In this document: positions 1 to 4,177 of the stretch, one piece after another
Layout of the letters: every line of letters begins with the position of its first letter
How positions within the stretch are numbered: position 1 is the stretch's first letter
Assembly: GCA_039816705.1 (NCBI GenBank)
Contig: JBCBXF010000163.1
Location: 1-7,534 of the forward strand
DNA: 7,534 nt
From: CALHAX01 sp039816705
Lineage (GTDB): Bacteria; Pseudomonadota; Alphaproteobacteria; Rhizobiales; CALHAX01
Reading direction: 5' to 3'
Notes under the pieces: generated by a model
What the model was told of the DNA's origin: nothing
What the model saw: the letters and a program-made list of their open reading frames with translations, nothing else
Databases searched by the model: none
Translations under genes and position numbers: made by a program

Positions 1-1
1 G

Positions 2-283
2 CAGCAACTTGCAATCGGTCGAGCACTCGTTGCACGCCCGTCGTTGCTGGTGCTGGACGAGCCCACAGAGGGCATTCAACCGTCGATCATTAAGGACATC
101 GGCAGGGCGATTGCTTACCTGCGCGATCAGGGCAATATGGCGATCTTGCTGGTCGAACAGTATTTCGATTTCGCGCGAGAGCTTGCCGATGCGTTCCTTG
201 TGATGGATCGCGGGCAGGTCGTGCTATCGGGGACCCGTGAAGACATGGTGGAAGACGTTGTGCGCCGTGCCCTTGCTGTCTGA
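2..283 (+). CDS. urtE: Urea ABC transporter ATP-binding subunit UrtE, C-terminal part
   Basis: UrtE is one of the two cytoplasmic ATPases of the UrtABCDE high-affinity urea importer. Only the last 93 codons are present; the family is usually about 230 residues. Reading starts in frame 2 at the window edge. Visible are the end of the ABC signature region (QQLAIGRALVARP), the Walker B segment with switch glutamate (LLVLDEPTEGIQP), a LLVEQ H-loop-like segment where the usual histidine is Q, and the LivF/UrtE-type tail (VMDRGQVVLSGTRED). The GIQPSII wording after Walker B favours UrtE over LivF, and the ureD remnant 25 bases downstream supports this, because urt genes commonly precede ure genes. 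The stop is TGA at 281-283. A LivF-type amino-acid transporter ATPase is the alternative, but the context makes it less likely. Confidence 0.88.
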   Translation, partial: QQLAIGRALVARPSLLVLDEPTEGIQPSIIKDIGRAIAYLRDQGNMAILLVEQYFDFARELADAFLVMDRGQVVLSGTREDMVEDVVRRALAV

Positions 284-308
284 GTCCGCTTCCGAGTGCG
301 GGAGCCGC

Positions 309-609
309 ATGGCCGTGCCAAATGCAGCAAACGATGTCGTGCCGCAAACGGTTGCGATCTCTACCACTGGCCCAGGTGCGCGTCACGGGTGGCGTGTCAC
401 TCGCGTGTGAAATGCGAGGGGGCCGGTCTATAGTTTCGGGTTTGCGCGAACACGACGGCCACAAGGCGCGATTTCCGCGCGGCACCGTGGAACCGGAAGC
501 GGTGCTCATCAACACTGGCGGTGGGCTCGCAGGTGGCGATAACGTTACGCACGATATCCGGATTGATGTTGCGGCAGGCGCGACGATAACCACCCAGGCC
601 GCTGTCTAG
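309..609 (+). pseudogene. ureD: Urease accessory protein UreD, frameshifted and truncated by an IS
   Basis: UreD acts with UreF and UreG as a scaffold for nickel insertion into urease. The frame open at 322-609 carries clear UreD features: a GGVSLACEMRGGR strand, KARFPR, and the hallmark AVLINTGGGLAGGD, then GATITTQAA, where intact proteins continue into a EKVYR-like block. Here the protein stops after QAAV at the IS boundary; intact UreD is about 270-300 residues. The best start looks like ATG at 309, preceded by GGAG at 301-304, but that frame (MAVPNAAND..., stop TGA 408-410) differs from the UreD frame by one base. A single-base indel roughly between 340 and 400 would join them. ATG at 322 is the fallback start and lacks a good ribosome site. 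The rest of ureD and the other urease genes are absent across the IS. The identification is firm; the frameshift is inferred. Confidence 0.82.
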
Positions 610-622
610 CCCCCTGTGTCTG
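603..622 (+). repeat. IS terminal inverted repeat, transposase 3' end
   Basis: Sequence TGTCTAGCCCCCTGTGTCTG. It pairs imperfectly with the repeat at 1781-1801, needing one gapped base after TGTCT. A CTAG at 606-609 supplies both the TAG stop of orfB (minus strand, 608-606) and the TAG that ends the truncated ureD frame (plus strand, 607-609). Confidence 0.7.
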
Positions 623-1433
623 GGCCAGTGATTTGCGGTTTCTCTAATAGCGTTTCGGGCACCGGTGCACGCATGCCGAGCGCATGGTGTGGGCGGATAT
701 GATTGTACTGCTTGAGCCACGTGTCGATCACCACCTGGGCCTGATGCGTGGTCGTGAACCACTCCGCGTTCAGCACCTCCCGGCGTAGCGTGCCATTGAA
801 GCGCTCGTTGTAGCCGTTCTCCCATGGCGAGCCGGGATAGATACGGATGGGTTGGATGCCGACACGCCGGAGCCAGTCCTGGAACGGTGCGGCCGAGAAC
901 TCAGGACCGTTGTCGGAACGGATGTACGCCGGCCTGCCGCGTTTGAGAAGCAGCGGATACAGCGCCTCCAGAACATCGGCTGCCGCCATCTTGGCTGCAA
1001 CGACAACACACAGCGCTTCACGCGTATATTCGTCGAGCACGGTGAGCATCTTGTAGGGGCGACCATTGCTGAGCTTGTCGTGAACGAAGTCGATCGCCCA
1101 GATGTGGTTCGGGTATTTGGGCTTCAGCCGGATCACTGATGCGTCGTGATGGTAGAGGCGCTTGCGCTTCCTGTGGCGGGCCGGCAGCTGCAGACCTTCT
1201 TCACGCCACAACCGTTCGACCTTCTTGTGGTTCACACGCCAGCCTTCGGCGGCAAGCAGCTCACCGATCTTGCGATAGCCATAGCGCCCGTACTGCTTGG
1301 CCAGTCGGATCAGGGCCAGGCGCAGGTCATCATCGCTCTGAGCTTTGGATTTGTACTGCTGCGTCGAGCGCGCAACGCCAATCTCGCGACATGTCTGACG
1401 CTCTGATGTGCCCAGCTTCTGGCGAACATGCAC
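606..1433 (-). CDS. IS3-family transposase OrfB (DDE integrase catalytic domain)
   Basis: OrfB carries the RNase H-like catalytic core that cuts and joins the IS ends, normally as an OrfAB fusion made by -1 frameshifting. From the GTG at 1433 the frame is 275 residues, usual for this group. Residues 30-95 are the HTH_21-type region (LAKQYGRYGYRKIGELL). The rve domain follows with D115 (WAIDFV), D174 (RSDNGPEF) and E210 (GYNERFNG), giving the D-x35-E spacing typical of IS3 transposases. The C-terminal block (YNHIRPHHALG) is standard. All catalytic residues are present and no stop interrupts the frame, so the transposase looks functional. In the -1 frame the reading continues upstream to 1481, just after the slippery site, so the true fusion joins orfA at about 1475-1481 and the GTG need not be used. 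Confidence 0.93.
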   Translation of the reverse strand: MHVRQKLGTSERQTCREIGVARSTQQYKSKAQSDDDLRLALIRLAKQYGRYGYRKIGELLAAEGWRVNHKKVERLWREEGLQLPARHRKRKRLYHHDASVIRLKPKYPNHIWAIDFVHDKLSNGRPYKMLTVLDEYTREALCVVVAAKMAAADVLEALYPLLLKRGRPAYIRSDNGPEFSAAPFQDWLRRVGIQPIRIYPGSPWENGYNERFNGTLRREVLNAEWFTTTHQAQVVIDTWLKQYNHIRPHHALGMRAPVPETLLEKPQITGPDTGG

Positions 1434-1459
1434 GACCGCCCGACGAAGATCGTTCGTCG

Positions 1460-1747
1460 TCAGGCTTTCGGCTTTAAAAAATCAAGGCTCTCCTTGAGGA
1501 TCAGCTTGTCCAGCTCCAGTTCGGCGACGATCTTCGTCAGACGCTGGTTCTCTTTTTCAAGCGCCTTCTTCTCAGCGAGATCCGAGCGGCCCATGCCGCC
1601 GAACTTCTTGCGCCAATTGTAATACGTGGCGTCGCTCACGCCTGCCGCACGACACGCGCTCGCCACGTCCGCCCCGCCGGCCAGGTGCAGCTCGATCTCA
1701 CGCAAAAGCTTCAGGATGTCTTCGTCCGAATGCCGCTTCCGGGCCAT
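1460..1747 (-). CDS. IS3-family transposase OrfA (HTH and leucine zipper)
   Basis: OrfA is the DNA-binding regulatory partner of OrfB and the N-terminal part of the frameshifted OrfAB transposase. The 95-residue product starts MARKRHSDEDILKLLRE at ATG 1747, with a GGGGAGAG ribosome site a few bases upstream. Residues 9-50 form a helix-turn-helix of the HTH_8 type (DVASACRAAGVSDATYYNWRKKFGG). Residues 58-92 form a coiled coil or leucine zipper (LAEKKALEKENQRLTKIVAEL). The frame ends at TGA 1462-1460, about 15 bases after the slippery heptamer. Its frame is open further upstream, across the IS end and into the truncated peptidase gene, so a longer hybrid reading from ATG 1915 exists; the IS start at 1747 is the natural one. 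Confidence 0.92.
   Translation of the reverse strand: MARKRHSDEDILKLLREIELHLAGGADVASACRAAGVSDATYYNWRKKFGGMGRSDLAEKKALEKENQRLTKIVAELELDKLILKESLDFLKPKA
1475..1481 (-). promoter_or_regulatory. Programmed -1 frameshift slippery heptamer (T TTT TTA)
   Basis: Within orfA the minus strand reads GAT TTT TTA AAG, which contains the X XXY YYZ heptamer T TTT TTA in the correct phase. Slipping one base back gives TTT TTT AAA GCC and enters the orfB frame, which has a TGA immediately before this point and is open from here to 606. The position, just before the orfA stop, is where IS3-family elements place their frameshift signal. No stimulatory stem-loop was worked out. Confidence 0.75.
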
Positions 1748-1780
1748 GCCACTCTCCCCAACGCTAACCAAATGATGGCA

Positions 1781-1801
1781 CAGTTTTAGGGGGCAGAGAC
1801 A
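1781..1801 (-). repeat. IS terminal inverted repeat, transposase 5' end
   Basis: On the minus strand it reads TGTCTCTGCCCCC followed by TAAAACTG, matching the other end of the element at 603-622 with several mismatches and one gap. It abuts the truncated peptidase gene at 1802. Confidence 0.7.
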
Positions 1802-1915
1802 TTCAGCGGCGTGAACTGGAAAATTTCGCTCAGGCAACGGTTGAGGACGCCCGGTCTTGCGTCGATCATAAGTTTCACGATGACTTGGCAGTGGGAGATG
1901 TGCGAACTTTGCCAT
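1802..1915 (-). pseudogene. N-terminal remnant of an S8 (subtilisin-like) peptidase, cut by the IS
   Basis: Downstream of the AAA+ ATPase on the same strand, ATG 1915 opens a frame of 38 codons up to the IS end. It reads MAKFAHLPLP, then ETYDRRKTG, then PERNFPVHAAE. I recognise a resemblance to the N-termini of S8 peptidases that follow this kind of AAA+ ATPase; such proteins commonly begin with a F-x-HLPLP segment, then an arginine-rich stretch and an HA/HG block before the catalytic domain. No catalytic residues are left, because the D, H and S motifs would all lie beyond the IS. The gap to the ATPase stop at 1956 is 40 bases, so the two were probably co-transcribed. The assignment rests on a short stretch plus gene order and is therefore only moderately sure. 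A TTG at 1951 is an alternative, earlier start in the same frame. Confidence 0.6.
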
Positions 1916-1955
1916 GAACCCATGCGCAACCCCGATGGTTGCATCCTGCAAGTAG

Positions 1956-2975
1956 TCAAGATGGTGTTCTGAGTTTGCGCCTTCTCAGTTCATCCTGAAC
2001 AGAGTGTTCAAATTGCTTAGCGGTGACCGACTTAGTCTTTTTGATCAAATGTAGTTTGATTGCTCCGTAGCAAACCCGTTCGACTTCAGCGAAGGAAAAG
2101 TTGATGAAATCAACAGCTCGTTTTTCTACTTTGAAGCTTGTGCGAAAATTTTTGAACTGTATGTTGAGCAACTGTTCGATGGCTGACTGATCTGGTGTAG
2201 CCATTTCGATTACTTCGTCAAAACGACGCCACAACGCATCGTCTATTGTTCCGTGTATGTTGGTGGCCGCCACAAAATAACTACGTGAGTGGTTGTGGTT
2301 CATCAGTTGCAACACGCTGTTGACGACCCGGCGCATTTCACTGTGATCAGCATCGTCGGTGCGAGTTCGTCCCAGTGCATCAAACTCGTCCAAAAAAAGT
2401 ACGCAAGGTCGACGAATTGCAAAATCGAACGCTTTGCGAAGATTGGATGCGGTTTCGCCGAGGTACGACGAGACAATTGTGTCTAGTCGCAACGTATACA
2501 GCGGCATCATCAGCTCTTGTGCGAGCACTTCTGCCAAGAGTGTTTTGCCATTGCCTGGTGGTCCACATAAGAGAATTCGTGAGCGGAGTGGTACGTTGTG
2601 CCGTCGTAGGGTTTCGCTTGCCTTCAGTTCATCAATTAGGCCGTTGACAATTGTACTGGTCGGATCGTTGAGAACAATGTCGCGAAGGGTCCGCTCGGGC
2701 TCGATCTCGGTAAGAAAGGCCTCGGCGGGATCTACGACTTCGGCAAGCGGAGCAAGCCGACGAACGTTGGAGGGCGTTGTAGTGGAGGTGTTCCCATTTC
2801 GATTTTTCGCTGCTCGGGCCATATACCTCGCCTCCCTCAAGGCATTTGAGATCTGTGGGTAACGTCGTTCGTCACTGCTGTCGATATGTGTTGGTCGACA
2901 ATACCCGGCGAAGCGTTGCGAGATGCTCTCGGACCAATTGATTTCAGTACAGTAAACCCCTGATTTGCATCCCAC
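1956..2975 (-). CDS. AAA+ ATPase of the type paired with S8 peptidases
   Basis: This is a single-domain AAA+ ATPase, probably cytoplasmic. Using the GTG start at 2975 (339 residues), Walker A is at 138-145 (GPPGNGKT, K144) and the segment after it (LRLDTIVSSYLGETASNLRKAF) holds the pore-loop region. Walker B is FLDEFDALG with D196 and E197, sensor 1 lies in AATNIHG, and the arginine-finger motif is LWRRFDE with R250 and R251. The EMRRVVNSVLQLM stretch and the short C-terminal helical lid are typical of the ATPases found next to subtilisin-like peptidases, and a peptidase N-terminus follows 40 bases downstream. The usual role proposed for the pair is regulated proteolysis, possibly defence; this copy has lost its partner. 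ATG 2822 (288 residues) has the better ribosome site, but the frame upstream of it (YPQISNALREARYM) resembles the N-terminal helix of relatives, so the longer form is given. Base composition is clearly lower in GC than the neighbouring genes. Confidence 0.85.
   Translation of the reverse strand: MGCKSGVYCTEINWSESISQRFAGYCRPTHIDSSDERRYPQISNALREARYMARAAKNRNGNTSTTTPSNVRRLAPLAEVVDPAEAFLTEIEPERTLRDIVLNDPTSTIVNGLIDELKASETLRRHNVPLRSRILLCGPPGNGKTLLAEVLAQELMMPLYTLRLDTIVSSYLGETASNLRKAFDFAIRRPCVLFLDEFDALGRTRTDDADHSEMRRVVNSVLQLMNHNHSRSYFVAATNIHGTIDDALWRRFDEVIEMATPDQSAIEQLLNIQFKNFRTSFKVEKRAVDFINFSFAEVERVCYGAIKLHLIKKTKSVTAKQFEHSVQDELRRRKLRTPS
2831..2836 (-). promoter_or_regulatory. Shine-Dalgarno-like GGGAGG for an alternative ATPase start
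   Basis: The minus strand reads GGGAGG, then 8 bases, then ATG at 2822. This is the best ribosome site in the region and would give a 288-residue ATPase that keeps all AAA+ motifs but loses the N-terminal helical segment. The GTG at 2975 has a weaker GAAGGG six bases upstream. Confidence 0.4.
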
Positions 2976-3047
2976 GTCGATCCCTTCGTAGTCGTCACCG
3001 CACTTCCCACAATTGTAGGCACGACGGCGCGACAGGTGATCTGATGC
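2976..3047 (-). other. Start-less open frame joined to the ATPase, with a zinc-ribbon-like cysteine pattern
   Basis: The ATPase frame stays open upstream of GTG 2975 as far as the TAG at 3050-3048, but contains no ATG, GTG or TTG. The peptide across the join carries CGKCG and, past the GTG, CKSGVYC. Together these give a C-x2-C-x10-C-x5-C pattern (cysteine codons at 3011, 3002, 2969 and 2951, 5' bases). This could be the remains of a longer N-terminal or separate zinc-ribbon protein, or chance. The rest of the stretch up to the tRNA (3048-3249) shows no convincing gene. Confidence 0.25.
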
Positions 3048-3148
3048 CTATGGCAGAGTACCGAGATGGTGGATTGTCGCGATAACAGTATATGTTTTGG
3101 GAACAGCGCTTGAATTTTATCCAAACAATCCGAAAGGTAGCGTGTTTT

Positions 3149-3170
3149 TGTGCCCGAGGTGTGCCCGAGA
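3149..3170. repeat. Two tandem copies of an 11-bp repeat (TGTGCCCGAG)
   Basis: TGTGCCCGAG occurs at 3149-3158 and again at 3160-3169, an 11-base period. It lies about 80 bases from the 3' end of tRNA-His. Short direct repeats next to tRNA attachment sites can be integrase arm-type binding sites, but no integrase gene is visible here, so that role is speculative. Confidence 0.45.
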
Positions 3171-3221
3171 GTTGGATTTGCTCGCTCAGCGAACCGTTGA
3201 AGCACATCGAATTTTTGGCGA

Positions 3222-3244
3222 AAACCCTTGTTTTTCAGGGGTTT
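3222..3244 (-). terminator. Possible terminator hairpin after tRNA-His
   Basis: On the minus strand, six bases after the tRNA CCA end, a 9-base stem (AAACCCCTG / CAAGGGTTT, one A-C mismatch) closes a loop of five A, followed by a short T-rich TTTTCG (T run of four). The position suits tRNA termination. The T tract is short and the stem pairs better on the plus strand, so the call is weak. Confidence 0.35.
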
Positions 3245-3249
3245 GGAAG

Positions 3250-3326
3250 TGGTACCGCCTCCCCGGTTCGAACGGGGGACCTCTAGATCCACAATCTAGC
3301 GCTCTAACCGACTGAGCTAAGGCGGC
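3250..3326 (-). tRNA. tRNA-His (anticodon GTG)
   Basis: The 77-base cloverleaf includes an encoded CCA. The acceptor is GCCGCCT / AGGCGGT (first pair G-T), the D arm is GCTC/GAGC, the anticodon stem is CTAGA/TCTAG with loop TTGTGGA, the variable loop is AGGTC, and the T arm is CCCCG-TTCGAAC-CGGGG. The discriminator is A73. Most bacteria have an encoded G-1 and C73 in tRNA-His; the combination of no G-1 and A73 is known from a large group of Alphaproteobacteria that have a divergent HisRS. The base before G1 here is A (position 3327, minus strand), so no G-1 is encoded. The 3' end faces a low-GC segment, fitting use as an integration site. Confidence 0.95.
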
Positions 3327-3340
3327 TGTCCAGTGTCGGA

Positions 3341-3359
3341 CGCGGCCTGGATGGCCGCG
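3341..3359. other. Perfect GC-rich hairpin upstream of tRNA-His
   Basis: CGCGGCC, five loop bases (TGGAT), then GGCCGCG. It lies in the 181-base gap between the phasin stop and the tRNA 5' end, 15 bases before the tRNA. No run of T follows on either strand. It may be the 3' hairpin of the phasin mRNA or part of the tRNA leader. No clear -35/-10 promoter for the tRNA was found in this gap. Confidence 0.35.
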
Positions 3360-3507
3360 GTATGCGTGTGTCTCTGGCGAGGCTCGCACGCGACCGCGTT
3401 GTCATGCGAAAGCCGGGCGACGTCAAGTGGGGCGGTCAGGATCAAGGCGGCCGGCGCATCGGCCCCTGCGGCCGGTACGGGACATGCGTCCGGGCGTTGG
3501 CACCGAC

Positions 3508-3933
3508 CTACTTTTTGCGAGGCGGCTTCTTCTTGCCGGTGGCTTTTTTGACGGTCTTTTCGACCTCGTCGCCAGCGCGCGTCGCGAGGCTGGTCATGGC
3601 CTGTGTCATTTCCTGGGTCTGGGCGAGATAAGACTGCATCTGCGCTTGCGCGAATTCCTGTTGCAGGCGAAGCGCCTCTGTCATGTCGGTGGCCTGAGCG
3701 AGCTCGGAGGCGAAACTAAAGCTCGCCTCCATGTTCTCCTCGGCGAAATCGAGCGCCTTGCGCTGCAGGCGATCCGTCGGGGCACCAAGCGGGCCAGCGG
3801 CATTGGGCGCCATGGCCTGTGCCTTCTTGGTCATGTCCATAAAGCGCTCGTAGGCTTCACGCGCCTGCTCGATGTTGCGTTCGGCAATATCCCTCATGCT
3901 CTGCGGGATCTCAAAGTCAGGCTTGTCAGACAC
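3508..3933 (-). CDS. Phasin family protein
   Basis: Phasins coat polyhydroxyalkanoate storage granules and control their size and number. The 141-residue product has no signal peptide or membrane segment. Residues 10-35 hold the phasin-like QSMRDIAERNIEQAREAYERF, followed by a short Pro/Ala/Gly linker (about 42-53) and a long amphipathic helix (about 54-120) rich in Q, A, M and E (ALDFAEENMEASFSFASELAQATDMTEALRLQQEF). The tail is strongly basic (KKATGKKKPPRKK), as in many alphaproteobacterial phasins. The start is GTG 3933, fixed by GGAGGA seven bases upstream. No PHA synthase or PHB regulator is in the window, so it is a stand-alone gene, read divergently from the histidine kinase. Confidence 0.9.
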   Translation of the reverse strand: MSDKPDFEIPQSMRDIAERNIEQAREAYERFMDMTKKAQAMAPNAAGPLGAPTDRLQRKALDFAEENMEASFSFASELAQATDMTEALRLQQEFAQAQMQSYLAQTQEMTQAMTSLATRAGDEVEKTVKKATGKKKPPRKK

Positions 3934-3940
3934 AGTCAGC

Positions 3941-3946
3941 TCCTCC
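3941..3946 (-). promoter_or_regulatory. Strong ribosome binding site deciding the phasin GTG start
   Basis: The minus strand reads GGAGGA, then the seven-base spacer GCTGACT, then GTG at 3933. The near-perfect site selects this GTG, since no ATG lies nearby in frame. Confidence 0.8.
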
Positions 3947-4168
3947 AGTTGGCGGGCGACCCGCGTGGCGGGACCGCTGCACGAAACTTTGGCCTACAGC
4001 GCGTGAATGGTCCAGAGGTTGGGCACATTTACGCTCACGCAACATGACACTGCCTCGGGCAATGCAAGCTGTGGCAGCATCACAGAACGGCCGCATCTTG
4101 CGAGGCACCCGGCAACCGGCATTGGGATGAACGCACATGCATCTGCTAACGTTGCATGTGGAAGAGCC

Positions 4169-4172
4169 GGAG
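4169..4172 (+). promoter_or_regulatory. Ribosome-site candidate for the histidine kinase
   Basis: GGAG at 4169-4172 with a five-base spacer (CGGGT) before ATG 4178. The other in-frame candidates, ATG 4007 and ATG 4127, lack a comparable site, so 4178 was chosen. Confidence 0.45.
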
Positions 4173-4177
4173 CGGGT

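Larger units (their letters stand above)
603..1801 (-). mobile_element. IS3-family insertion sequence (IS407-like group), about 1.2 kb
   Basis: This is a complete-looking element with orfA (1460-1747) and orfB (606-1433) on the minus strand and imperfect terminal inverted repeats that begin TGTCT and end AGACA, keeping the TG...CA termini of the IS3 family. The right-hand end (upstream of orfA, 1781-1801) and the left-hand end (603-622) share TGTCT, a GCCCCCT core and a following CTG; one base must be gapped. Inside this, the next bases also match (GGCCA against TGCCA). The orfB stop lies within the left-hand repeat, as is usual in this group. Bases flanking the two ends (CCGC on the left, TTCA on the right) do not repeat, so no target duplication is seen. 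The exact ends could shift by a few bases. Both interrupted genes lack their other halves, as described in the findings. Confidence 0.9.

Noticed and set aside
90..593. Minus-strand open frame of 167 codons opposite urtE/ureD
   Set aside because: It is antisense to two recognisable genes, has arginine- and proline-rich composition without any domain, and is explained by high-GC shadow coding.
1786..1947. Minus-strand frame from ATG 1947 reading IFQFTPLNV before the IS
   Set aside because: It is open but in a different frame from the stub starting at 1915, whose HLPLP and YDRRK features fit the expected peptidase N-terminus better. It stops just inside the IS.
1802..1972. Plus-strand 57-codon open frame (…CELCHEPMRNPDG…) with a CxxC motif
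   Set aside because: It lies opposite the peptidase stub, has no start near the IS end and ends inside the ATPase stop region. It was tested as a continuation of ureD and does not match.
2837..3292. Minus-strand 151-codon frame between tRNA-His and the ATPase
   Set aside because: It would begin inside the tRNA, shows no domain, and competes with the ATPase frame, which extends into the same region.
3440..3485. GC-rich palindromic stretch downstream of the phasin as a terminator
   Set aside because: Pairing needs a three-base bulge and there is no T run after it.
3427..4047. Plus-strand 206-codon frame opposite the phasin
   Set aside because: The phasin on the minus strand has a strong ribosome site and family features; the plus-strand translation has neither.
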